Shown here one piece after another: positions 34,604 through 40,891 of a stretch of 40,891 nt of DNA. This DNA is from Actinomycetota bacterium (GTDB lineage: Bacteria; Actinomycetota; Acidimicrobiia; Acidimicrobiales; JAHWKP01). Within the stretch, counting starts at the first letter, position 1, and the number at the start of each line of letters is the position of its first letter. Position numbers and translations under genes: made by a program. Below the pieces are notes generated by a model. That model was not told the DNA's origin and searched no databases. It saw nothing but the letters and a program-made list of their open reading frames with translations. Location: positions 1 to 40,891 of the forward strand of contig JAHWKP010000001.1 in assembly GCA_019347775.1 (NCBI GenBank), given 5' to 3'.

Positions 34604-35440
34604 TCACCAGGACAAGGTGCGCAGTGAAGTGAGCAGCAGCGGCCCGAGAGTCAGGAGCGCGAAGGCCGGCAGGATGCAGGCGACCAGCGGGAAGAGCATC
34701 TTCACGGGCAGGCGCCGAGCGGCCTCCTCTGCCCGTCGCCGCTGGGCGGCCCGCACGTCGGCGGCCAATCGATCGAGGCTCTGCACGAGGGGCACGCCGT
34801 ACCTCTCTCCCGAGGCGAGCAGCGACATCAACGGACGGGTCGGCTCGCCGCAACGCAGGGCCAGATCGTCGAGGGCGTCGGCCAGACGCCGCCCCCGGCT
34901 GGCGTCATGGGCCACCCTCGCCATTTCCTGGGCCAGCGGCCCGGTGCCCCGTCGCCCGACGGCTTCGACGGCCAGGGGCACGTTGAGTCCGGCGGCGAGG
35001 GCCAGGGCGATGAGGTCGACGACCTCCGGCAAGTCGTCGGCGATAGCCGCCATCCGGGTGCGGTGCGCCTTCCGGTAACGGAAATGGGGACAGAACCACC
35101 CAACCGCGGCGCCCCCAACCGCAACCAGTGGACCCAAGGGGAGCAGACATGCCGTGGTGAGAACAGCCCAGCCCGCAGCACGATTCGACAGCGCCGTGAG
35201 CTCTGGATCCGCGTGCGTCGCCCTCGCTCGGTGTCGACTGTGCACAACCGCGAGGGTCAGGCGTCCGATTCGATCGATCGCAGCCACCTCAGCGGTCTCG
35301 GGTCGGACCGTTTCGGCTATTGCGGTTGCCTTCAGCCCACCCAGCCGATGCCGATCGCCGCGCAAGGCGAGTGTCAGTCCAAGCTGCAGTGCTCCACAGC
35401 CGAGAGCCAGGATCGCCGCCAGCAGCGTCGGAGGGCTCAC
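34604..35440 (-). CDS. tadC: TadC-like type II secretion F inner-membrane protein
   Basis: Platform protein of the pilus assembly machine. The 278-residue sequence has N-terminal spans (about 5-22 and 85-115), the T2SF domain (IADDLPEVVDLIALALAAGL, then LADALDDLALRCGEPTRPLM) and a C-terminal span (KMLFPLVACILPAFALLTLG). The GTG at 35440 overlaps the tadB stop by GTGA. A longer reading of the frame would run far back into tadB with low-complexity sequence, so it is rejected. Confidence 0.88.
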   Translation of the reverse strand: MSPPTLLAAILALGCGALQLGLTLALRGDRHRLGGLKATAIAETVRPETAEVAAIDRIGRLTLAVVHSRHRARATHADPELTALSNRAAGWAVLTTACLLPLGPLVAVGGAAVGWFCPHFRYRKAHRTRMAAIADDLPEVVDLIALALAAGLNVPLAVEAVGRRGTGPLAQEMARVAHDASRGRRLADALDDLALRCGEPTRPLMSLLASGERYGVPLVQSLDRLAADVRAAQRRRAEEAARRLPVKMLFPLVACILPAFALLTLGPLLLTSLRTLSW

Positions 35441-36297
35441 GACCCGGCCATCCGACTCATCCATTTCATTCCGATCACATCGAGCGCGAGACCGCCGGCG
35501 AGCATCGCCCAGCCAACGGGGGTCGTGAACAGCATCCGTGCGACGTCGGGATCGGTGGCCGCCGCCACGGCACAGAAGGCCACCGGCGCGAGCGCAATGA
35601 CCTGCGCCGAAACTCTCGCCTGCGAGGTGAGCGCCCGCGCTTCGTTGACGACGGCGAGGCGCTGGCGGACCGTAGAGGCCACCCCTTCTACCGTCCGGGC
35701 GTTGGCGCCACCCATTTCGGCCCCGAGACACAGAGCCGCAGCCGCAAGACGGATGGCGCCGGTCGGTTGACGATCAGCCCAGGCGTCGAGTGCCGCGGTC
35801 ACTCCAGCCCCTCGCTCAGCCTCGGACACCACCCTCCGGAGTTCGGCCTGCAGCGGGCCTCGCTCGGCGGCAGCCTCGTCCAGCGCCTGCAACAACGACG
35901 CGCCGGATCGCAGGGCGCGTGCGATCGAATCGAGCACGGCCGGCACGGCCTGTTCACGGCGAAGCGCAGCCCGACGGACGAAGTGACCAGATCCGATGAT
36001 CGGCGCCCCGGCCCACGCCGCGCCCGCCATGGCGGCGAGGCCCGCTCCTCCGATCCACCAGCCGACGACACCCACCGGAGCGAAACCCCCGAGCCAGATT
36101 CGCCACAGGCGGACGACGGAGATATCGAGCGCGGCACCGGCAACACGACGAGCGAACCATGCGGGCACGCTCCAGTCGCGTGGCGCAGCCGCAGGGCTGC
36201 GCAGGGTCTCGTGTCGGCGATTACGCGAGTCCAACGCTCGGAAGAAAGCGAGCGCCGAAGCCAAAACCAAGCTGGCCGACAGGCCGGCCGCCATCAT
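35437..36297 (-). CDS. tadB: TadB-like type II secretion F inner-membrane protein
   Basis: The 286-residue partner of TadC. Spans are visible near residues 2-20, 70-98 and at the C-terminus (about 235-280). The T2SF core includes AVPAVLDSIARALRSGASLL, ALDEAAAERGPLQAELRRVV and LCLGAEMGGANARTVEGVAS. The ATG at 36297 overlaps the tadA stop (ATGA), and the stop overlaps tadC, so tadA-tadB-tadC are translationally linked. TadB and TadC are expected to form the membrane platform above the TadA ATPase. Confidence 0.88.
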   Translation of the reverse strand: MMAAGLSASLVLASALAFFRALDSRNRRHETLRSPAAAPRDWSVPAWFARRVAGAALDISVVRLWRIWLGGFAPVGVVGWWIGGAGLAAMAGAAWAGAPIIGSGHFVRRAALRREQAVPAVLDSIARALRSGASLLQALDEAAAERGPLQAELRRVVSEAERGAGVTAALDAWADRQPTGAIRLAAAALCLGAEMGGANARTVEGVASTVRQRLAVVNEARALTSQARVSAQVIALAPVAFCAVAAATDPDVARMLFTTPVGWAMLAGGLALDVIGMKWMSRMAGS

Positions 36298-37469
36298 GAG
36301 GCGAGCTTTTCGAAACTGGGTGGAGCACCCGCGTAAGGCGAGCGAACCGGCCTGAGCGGGGAGCGCCAGGCGCCATCTGGACCGGCCAGAGCCCTCGTGG
36401 ACGAGCCGAGCTCGGCCGCGCCCGGCATGGGCACTTCGGCCACCTCGCAGATCATCCGCTCTCCGTCCGGGCCTCGGCGGAGCTGGACCACCAGATCCAC
36501 GGCCGCTCGGACCTGTTCGCGCACGGCCGTCAGAGGAAGGTCGACATCAGCCATCAGCACGAGGGTCTCGAGTCGTCGTAGGGCGTCGGTGGGTCCATTG
36601 GCGTGGATGGTCGACAGCGAACCGTCGTGGCCGGTGTTCATGGCTTGCAACATGTCGAGTGCTTCGGCGCCCCGCACCTCGCCGACGACAATGCGGTCGG
36701 GGCGCATCCTCAGCGCATTGCGGACCAACTCGCGGGTCTTGATCTCGCCGGAGCCCTCGGCGTTGGCGGGTCGGGATTCCAGCCTGACCACATGAGGTTG
36801 AGCGAGGCGCAGTTCGGCGGCGTCCTCGACGGTGACGATGCGCTCGTCGTGACCGATGCGACCGGCAAGGGCGTTCAGGAGGGTGGTCTTGCCGGAACCC
36901 GTGCCTCCGGCCACCACAACATTCATCCGGGCCTCGACCGCCCACCCGAGTAGCGACTCCACACCGGCAGGGCAAAAGCGGTGCAAGGGAACCGGTCGGG
37001 CGGCAAAGCGGCGGATCGTCAGATAAGGCCCGTCCACTGCGAGCGGGGGCATCACGACATGGACGCGGGAGCCGTCGGGCAGCCGAGCGTCGACCAGAGG
37101 TGCCGACCGGTCGGCTCGCAACCCGAGCGGTGCGACCACCCGCTCGACGAGGTGACGGATCGTCGGCGCGTCGAGGTCGAGCTCGAGGGGACGAAGTCGC
37201 CCTCCCTGCTCGATCCACACAGGGCCGGGACCGTTGACGAGAACGTCGGTGACATCGGGCATCGAGAGCACCGGCTCGAGCGGGCCCAGCCCGTGGACGT
37301 CGGCCAGCACCTCGTCGGCCAGGACTGTGGCCCGCGCGTTGGGCAGGAGTGGGAACTCGTCGCGGATCAGCTCGGCGACACGCTCAGCGGTCACGGTGTC
37401 GGAAGGTCCAACCTCCTGCAGCAGGCGGGAGTGGACCCGCGTACGCGCCGTCTGCTCGTCGGTAATCAC
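36294..37469 (-). CDS. tadA: TadA/CpaF-type pilus assembly ATPase
   Basis: Hexameric secretion ATPase that powers pilus assembly. It has an N-terminal domain with EVLADVHGLGPLEPVLSMPD and VTDVLVNGPGPVWIEQGGRL, then Walker A VVAGGTGSGKTTLLNALAGR, the Asp box VTVEDAAELRL, the Walker B-like RPDRIVVGEVRGAEALDMLQ and the His box TGHDGSLSTIHANGPTDALR. I start it at GTG 37469 (VITDEQTARTRV, 391 residues), 13 bases after the tadZ stop. In-frame ATGs at 37574 and 37604 would overlap tadZ by 90 or more bases. The start is therefore provisional; the identity is firm. Confidence 0.93.
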   Translation of the reverse strand: MITDEQTARTRVHSRLLQEVGPSDTVTAERVAELIRDEFPLLPNARATVLADEVLADVHGLGPLEPVLSMPDVTDVLVNGPGPVWIEQGGRLRPLELDLDAPTIRHLVERVVAPLGLRADRSAPLVDARLPDGSRVHVVMPPLAVDGPYLTIRRFAARPVPLHRFCPAGVESLLGWAVEARMNVVVAGGTGSGKTTLLNALAGRIGHDERIVTVEDAAELRLAQPHVVRLESRPANAEGSGEIKTRELVRNALRMRPDRIVVGEVRGAEALDMLQAMNTGHDGSLSTIHANGPTDALRRLETLVLMADVDLPLTAVREQVRAAVDLVVQLRRGPDGERMICEVAEVPMPGAAELGSSTRALAGPDGAWRSPLRPVRSPYAGAPPSFEKLAS

Positions 37470-37482
37470 GGCCGCGAGGCGT

Positions 37483-38298
37483 TCATGCCGCCACCCGAAG
37501 AGCTCGCTCGATGCAACGCGGAACGCGGGTAGAGAGCAGGCCCGCGTCCACGACTCGCGCAACTGCGGCGTCATAGGGAATTTCCGCTCGGACGGGCACG
37601 CCAAGTACGTCGCTCACTTCCGAGGCACCCAGTGACCGGCCTGGCTCGGAAACGAGCACCACACCCGAAGGCCGTAGCGAGGTCTGCGACGCCCGCCGCA
37701 GCGCGAGGTAGCACGGTCGCAGGACCAGGAGCGACAAGCTGGCGGCAGCCGCGATCGCAGAGCCACAGGGATTGCCGGGAGGTCCGCAGTCGACGACCAC
37801 TGAAGCGCCCGGGTATTGCGTGGCGAGGCCCAGCGCGACGCGTTCGCCGTCCGCCGACTCGAGGCCGAAGGCCGTGGACGGTCGTAACCCTTCCCGTTGG
37901 TCGATGTCTCCGAATCCGCCGGCGTGTATCAGCCTCAGTTGTGGCGTGACCGTGGTCTCCAGACGACCGAGGGCGTCGGCGGGCACGTCGGGGCCCGCCG
38001 CCGCGAAGTCGATCAACCCCGGGCCTTGCGGCTCTGGAATCCCGCATGCAGCGGGGACATCTCCACCGAGGTCGGCGAGCACGGCGCCCGCCTCCGACGA
38101 TCTGGCGAGAAGAAGAGCGAGGGCGCTGGCAACGACCGTGGTTCCGCTGCCGCCTTTGACCGACCAGCATGCGATGAGCAAGTGCCGCCTCCATGGGTCC
38201 GCGAGCCGGAGCTCGAGCGGATGTGCCTGCGGGGAAGCGGCTAGGCGGACCGTACCTGCGCTGGCCTGACGGGACAAGAGGGGTGAGCCAGAAATCAC
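37483..38298 (-). CDS. tadZ: TadZ/CpaE-like MinD-family protein (Ssd type)
   Basis: A 271-residue SIMIBI-class NTPase-like protein that in Tad systems localises pilus assembly. The deviant Walker A region reads CWSVKGGSGTTVVASALALL: the signature N-terminal Lys is present, but the second Lys of GKT/GKS is Thr, so nucleotide binding may be weak. Later parts, SVVVDCGPPGNPCGSAIAAA and LSLLVLRPCYLALRRASQ, fit the fold. The same gene next to tadA is annotated Ssd (septum-site determining) in mycobacteria. The start is GTG at 38298; no good Shine-Dalgarno is visible. Its N-terminal receiver domain is missing or very short. Confidence 0.86.
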   Translation of the reverse strand: MISGSPLLSRQASAGTVRLAASPQAHPLELRLADPWRRHLLIACWSVKGGSGTTVVASALALLLARSSEAGAVLADLGGDVPAACGIPEPQGPGLIDFAAAGPDVPADALGRLETTVTPQLRLIHAGGFGDIDQREGLRPSTAFGLESADGERVALGLATQYPGASVVVDCGPPGNPCGSAIAAAASLSLLVLRPCYLALRRASQTSLRPSGVVLVSEPGRSLGASEVSDVLGVPVRAEIPYDAAVARVVDAGLLSTRVPRCIERALRVAA

Positions 38299-38319
38299 CC
38301 CCCGGGGCGGGTTTCCCGG

Positions 38320-38505
38320 GTGAGTGCCTTAGGGCATGAACTAGGCGTGCTCGCTTTGATGCTCACCCTCCCGGCCACGCTCCTGGGACTCGTGGTGTTG
38401 CTAGCTGTCACCTCTCAGCTGGAGCGCCAGCTTGGCCGGTCCGTGCGGGCCGCACCGCTGCGCACGACGCCTCGCGTCCGCGTCTCGGCGTCTCACCAGC
38501 ACTAG
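38320..38505 (+). CDS. Small putative membrane protein (61 aa)
   Basis: A frame from GTG 38320 to TAG 38505, divergent from tadZ and 11 bases upstream of the HAD-IB gene. Residues about 8-32 (LGVLALMLTLPATLLGLVVL) are strongly hydrophobic, followed by ERQLGRSVRAAPLRTTPRVR, a basic tail. If real, it is a one-span membrane protein cotranscribed with the phosphatase. Without it the region is a 218-base divergent promoter. No homologue recognised and no clear ribosome-binding site. Confidence 0.42.
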   Translation: MSALGHELGVLALMLTLPATLLGLVVLLAVTSQLERQLGRSVRAAPLRTTPRVRVSASHQH

Positions 38506-38516
38506 ACCGGGGGGCG

Positions 38517-39428
38517 ATGTCGCCCGCCCCAACCCGGATCGCTGCGTTTTTCGATCTCGACAAGACCGTTATCGCCAAGGCTTCCATGGCGGCCTTCGGT
38601 GGGACGCTGTATCGGGATGGTCTCCTCAGCCGGCGCATACTCCTTCGCGCCGCCTGGTCCCAACTGGTCTTCCTGCACCTCGGAGCGAGTGAGGAAAAAC
38701 TCGTCCAGATCAGGGAGAAGGTCCTCCGTCTGACCAAAGGCTGGGACCGGTCGCGGGTGCGGGCGCTGGTCCGAGAGGCGATGGACGAAGTCGTCGAGCC
38801 GATCATCTACGCCGAGGCACTCGAGTTGATCGAGTACCACCGAGCCGAAGGCCACCGCCTGGTGATCGTGTCGGCCTCCCCAGTAGAGATCGTCGAGCCC
38901 CTTGCCGACTACCTCGACATCTCCGACGCCATCGCCAGCGTGGCGCGGGTCGATGAGAACGGGCTCTACACGGGCGAGATGGAGCGCTACTCCTACGGGC
39001 CCTACAAGGCCGAGGCCATGAACGAGTTGGCCGAGCGTTATGGGTTGGATCTGTCGGAGTCCTACGCCTATTCGGACTCGGCCACCGACCTGCCCATGCT
39101 CGAGGCGGTAGGGCACCCCGTCGCCGTGAATCCCGACAAGGTGCTGGCCCGCCTGGCCGCTGACCGGGGCTGGGAGGTCCGCCACTTCGTGCGACCGGTG
39201 CGGCTGCGAGACCGGGTTCCGGTGCCGCCACCAGTGCCCACCGCGGCCATAGGGCTCGCCGCGGCTGCGGCCGGCACGGCCATCGCCATCCTGCGAAGCC
39301 GACGTCGGCGGCCGCTTCCGCCGCCGAAGAGGACCGCCATGCTCGCCGCCCAGGCTGCCGCGGCCGCCGCCGCGATCAAGCCAGTTCTGAGGCGATCACG
39401 GCAAGCGCCCCCATCACGGAGACGCTGA
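38517..39428 (+). CDS. HAD-superfamily IB hydrolase (SerB-like phosphatase)
   Basis: A 303-residue phosphatase. HAD motif I is AAFFDLDKTVIA (nucleophile Asp), motif II is VIVSASPVEIV, and motif IV is AYSDSATDLPMLEAVGHPVA with the Mg-binding Asp residues. The helical cap includes RILLRAAWSQLVFLHL. Relatives include SerB-like enzymes and 1-acyl-sn-glycerol-3-phosphate-processing HADs; the substrate is unknown. After about residue 220 comes an unusual Ala/Pro/Arg-rich tail that contains a hydrophobic stretch (AAIGLAAAAAGTAIAIL) and could be a C-terminal membrane anchor. The start is ATG 38517 behind a GGGGGG run. Its divergence from tadZ matches the Rv3660c-Rv3661 arrangement. Confidence 0.9.
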   Translation: MSPAPTRIAAFFDLDKTVIAKASMAAFGGTLYRDGLLSRRILLRAAWSQLVFLHLGASEEKLVQIREKVLRLTKGWDRSRVRALVREAMDEVVEPIIYAEALELIEYHRAEGHRLVIVSASPVEIVEPLADYLDISDAIASVARVDENGLYTGEMERYSYGPYKAEAMNELAERYGLDLSESYAYSDSATDLPMLEAVGHPVAVNPDKVLARLAADRGWEVRHFVRPVRLRDRVPVPPPVPTAAIGLAAAAAGTAIAILRSRRRRPLPPPKRTAMLAAQAAAAAAAIKPVLRRSRQAPPSRRR

Positions 39429-40092
39429 GCACCGCAGCCTTTGTGCGACCGGCGTCGAGGTGGGCAGCGAGGCCTCGCGACGCCCAGAATCCGAGCAGCA
39501 CCGGCGGCTGGATCAGAAGCGCCAGTCCGAGCTCCGCAGCGCCGAGGTTTCCCACAACTGCGAGCGCCGCGATCGAGATCAGTCCGCCGATGACGAAGAT
39601 CACCGACAAGGTGCCGCGGATGACGGGACCGCGCTGGCTGGCGTAGACCACGGCCAGCGGTGGGCCACCGATCGACGACACGGTCCCTGAGAACCCCGAT
39701 ACCAGTCCCGCTCCGACGAGCGTCGTCGGCGTGGGCCGCAGCCCGAGATTGACCAGGTTCAGCCCAACCGCCAGCAGCACCGCCAATCCGACGGCGATCG
39801 CGATGCCACTGGTCGAGATCGAGGCGACGAGCAGGGCTCCGAGCACCGTTCCCGGGAGCCTCCCGTACATGACCCAGCGCATGCCGCTCCAGTCGACATG
39901 AGCACGGTCACGCCGGGCGATGAGAACGGTGAGGGCCACCGCAGCCAAGAGCAGTGGGCCGGGCACCAGCCGAGGTTCGACCAGCGCGACGAGTGGCGCG
40001 GCGAGCAGGTTCATCCCGAAGCCGAGTCCGCCTTGCACCGCCGCCGCGCCTCCGAGCACGACAAACACGACGGCGTACTGCAGTGGACTCAC
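39376..40092 (-). CDS. TauE/SafE-family membrane permease
   Basis: A 238-residue, 7-8-span protein of the sulfite exporter TauE/SafE group. Family motifs are GGAAAVQGGLGFGMNLLAAP in the first half and the paired GAGLVSGFSGTVSSIGGPPL in the second. These proteins move sulfur-containing organic anions, often out of the cell; the substrate cannot be told. The start is GTG 40092, divergent from the tRNA-Sec gene 49 bases away. Its last 53 bases overlap the convergent HAD-IB gene. Confidence 0.88.
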   Translation of the reverse strand: MSPLQYAVVFVVLGGAAAVQGGLGFGMNLLAAPLVALVEPRLVPGPLLLAAVALTVLIARRDRAHVDWSGMRWVMYGRLPGTVLGALLVASISTSGIAIAVGLAVLLAVGLNLVNLGLRPTPTTLVGAGLVSGFSGTVSSIGGPPLAVVYASQRGPVIRGTLSVIFVIGGLISIAALAVVGNLGAAELGLALLIQPPVLLGFWASRGLAAHLDAGRTKAAVLSVSVMGALAVIASELA

Positions 40093-40141
40093 TCCGGGAA
40101 TCCTGCCCGCGAACGCACATCGCCGGGTTAGCGTCGGACAT

Positions 40142-40234
40142 GGAGGTGTCAGCTGACCTGGTGGCAGCCCCCGCCTTCAAAGCGGGTGGGACGGGCGATC
40201 CCCGTCCGGCGGGTTCGATTCCCGTCCACCTCCG
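40142..40234 (+). tRNA. selC: tRNA-Sec (anticodon TCA)
   Basis: A 93-base selenocysteine tRNA. The acceptor GGAGGTG pairs with CACCTCC, the anticodon stem CCCGC/GCGGG encloses loop CTTCAAA with anticodon TCA (40177-40179), and a long variable arm GGACGG/CCGTCC (40189-40207) is present. The T arm is GCGGG-TTCGATT-CCCGT and the discriminator is G, as in bacterial tRNA-Sec. The D stem is extended. It decodes UGA when SelB and a SECIS element are present. SelA, SelB and SelD genes are not in the window, and no gene here shows an in-frame TGA. Confidence 0.95.
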
Positions 40235-40240
40235 CGTATT

Positions 40241-40268
40241 CGCCGTCGCAACCGAAGGTTGCTCGGCG
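40241..40268 (+). terminator. Hairpin downstream of tRNA-Sec
   Basis: CGCCG and GCAACC (40241-40253) pair with GGTTGC and CGGCG (40257-40268) around a GAA loop, with a small bulge. It begins seven bases after the tRNA 3' end. No T-run follows, so it may be a processing signal or a weak terminator. Confidence 0.5.
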
Positions 40269-40302
40269 AGCTAAATCGAGCGCGGCTACGCCGCCCGCTC
40301 AG

Positions 40303-40330
40303 GCTCCTCCGACTCGCGTCCGCGAGGAGC
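40303..40330 (-). terminator. Hairpin after the sigma-factor fragment
   Basis: GCTCCTC (40303-40309) and GAGGAGC (40324-40330) are exact complements, seven bases after the sigma-fragment stop on the minus strand. A second short stem GCGGC/GCCGC follows at 40282-40294. Both are GC-rich without a clear T-run. Together with the tRNA-Sec hairpin they fill the 102-base convergent spacer. Confidence 0.4.
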
Positions 40331-40336
40331 GCGTTG

Positions 40337-40669
40337 CTAGACGGCGAGGAGGTCGCGGGCGCCGGTGTCGCTGCTGGGGTGACGCAGCTTCGACATGGCC
40401 CTGGCTTCGATGTGGCGGATGCGCTCGCGGGTGAGGTTGAAGTGCTCCCCAACTTCCTCGAGGGTGCGGGCTTCGCCGCGGTCGAGACCGAAGCGCAGCC
40501 GGAGGATCTCCTTCTCCCGGTCGTCGAGCGGGCCGAGGAGGCGGTTGATCTCGTCGGGAAGCAGCGCCGTGGCCGCAACCTCGAAGGGCTGCTCGGCCGA
40601 CAGGTCGGGCACGACGTCGCCGAGTTCGGCGTCGCCGTCCTCGCGCAGCGGCTCCGACAGCGACGGCGA
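40337..40669 (-). pseudogene. Sigma-70 factor C-terminal fragment (regions 3.2-4), out of frame with upstream sequence
   Basis: From about residue SPSLSEPLREDGDAELGDVV to the stop, the frame is a clear primary or group 2 sigma factor C-terminus. Region 4.1 is LDDREKEILRLRFGLDRGEA, and region 4.2 is the -35-binding helix-turn-helix TLEEVGEHFNLTRERIRHIE with MSKLRHP. Upstream of about 40670 the same frame is nonsense (Arg/Pro/Ser-rich), while another frame encodes a different protein, so the 5' part of the sigma gene is missing. Either the gene is broken or the assembly is chimeric at this contig edge. Confidence 0.8.
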
Positions 40670-40891
40670 CCCGGCGGTCGCGGCGCCGGACGGGCGGGGG
40701 CGTGAGCTCCAGCCGGCGGCTCTCGGTCGGCACCAGCGCGGTGTCGGCCTCGGCCATGAGGCGCTCGCGCAGGCTGGTGACGAACTGCGGCCGGGGTGCC
40801 GGAGCCGGCACGGCACGCATATCGGAGACCAGCTCGAGCAGGTCGGCGTACGACGACTCCTCGGCGCGGCCGTGGGCAGCGTCGACCAGGG
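40643..40891 (-). CDS. N-terminal fragment of a DUF5667-like protein (5' end outside window)
   Basis: Reading from the window edge, the frame gives SSYADLLELVSDMRAVPAPA then PRPQFVTSLRERLMAEADTA, and RRRDRRVAVAVGAAA where a membrane span should begin. This pattern (short helical start, PRPxFVxxLRERLMAEA, then RRRxRR before a hydrophobic segment) resembles the start of actinobacterial DUF5667 membrane proteins, which often accompany ECF sigma factors. The expected membrane span never appears because the sequence turns into the sigma factor fragment at about 40643-40675. It is truncated at both ends. Confidence 0.55.

Noticed and set aside
40177..40578. A 133-codon minus-strand frame overlapping tRNA-Sec
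   Set aside because: It runs through the sigma fragment in a wrong frame, the convergent spacer and the tRNA; composition is Arg/Ser-rich shadow.

Overview
GC-rich, densely packed chromosomal DNA from an actinobacterium. The evidence is a SigR/RsrA-type mycothiol redox switch, a DUF2342 zinc metalloprotease, a topoisomerase I with a Lys/Ala tail, paired CeoB/CeoC potassium regulators, an actinobacterial Tad pilus locus with a DUF4244 pilin, and GTG/TTG starts with ATGA, GTGA, TAGTG and TGATG overlaps. The gene order resembles the mycobacterial ftsH-folEPBK-panCD-coaX-lysS, hpt-tilS-metalloprotease and Ssd-TadABC neighbourhoods. The content would fit an uncultured deep-branching class such as Acidimicrobiia, but that placement is inference. 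Nearly all genes are on the minus strand, so the layout below runs from high to low coordinates.

Layout. 40891-40337: damaged contig edge where the N-terminal part of a DUF5667-like protein runs out of frame into a sigma-70 C-terminus. 40234-40142: selenocysteine tRNA (+). 40092-39376: TauE/SafE permease. 38320-39428 (+): a small membrane ORF and a HAD-IB phosphatase. 38298-33888: Tad pilus operon tadZ-tadA-tadB-tadC-Flp-like pilin-TadE. 33887-33617: structured leader with two CTAG-centred boxes. 33616-30516: LPRTG cell-wall protein, sortase and an Ig/FN3 membrane protein. 30435-29270: STAS antagonist, RsbW-like kinase and an OB-fold protein. 27888-29260 (+): ceoB-ceoC, divergent from a KimA-like APC permease (27776-25857). 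25811-22717: DtxR-like regulator coupled to a proton-pumping pyrophosphatase. 22709-16128: DedA, topA, MFS transporter, tmk, holB. 16071-15117: tRNA-Thr(CGT), sigR, rsrA. 15083-12375: 52-aa membrane protein, zinc metalloprotease, tilS, hpt. 12321-6996: ftsH, folE, folP, pseudophosphatase-like protein, folB, folK. 6913-258: DUF2520-PanC fusion, panD, nadB, nadC, coaX, lysS. 224-1: start of an exported or membrane-anchored protein.

The genes form three functional blocks. The first is a cofactor block (folate, pantothenate/CoA, NAD) with purine salvage, tRNA modification and lysyl-tRNA charging. The second covers genome maintenance, redox stress and membrane energetics. The third is a cell-surface block pairing Tad pili with sortase anchoring. 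The most notable observations are a phosphatase-like protein lacking the catalytic Cys and carrying a histone-H1-like tail inside the folate operon, an in-frame DUF2520-PanC fusion, a tRNA-Sec without sel genes in view, the structured leader of the LPRTG gene, and the chimeric right end. No mobile element, CRISPR array or rRNA was seen.
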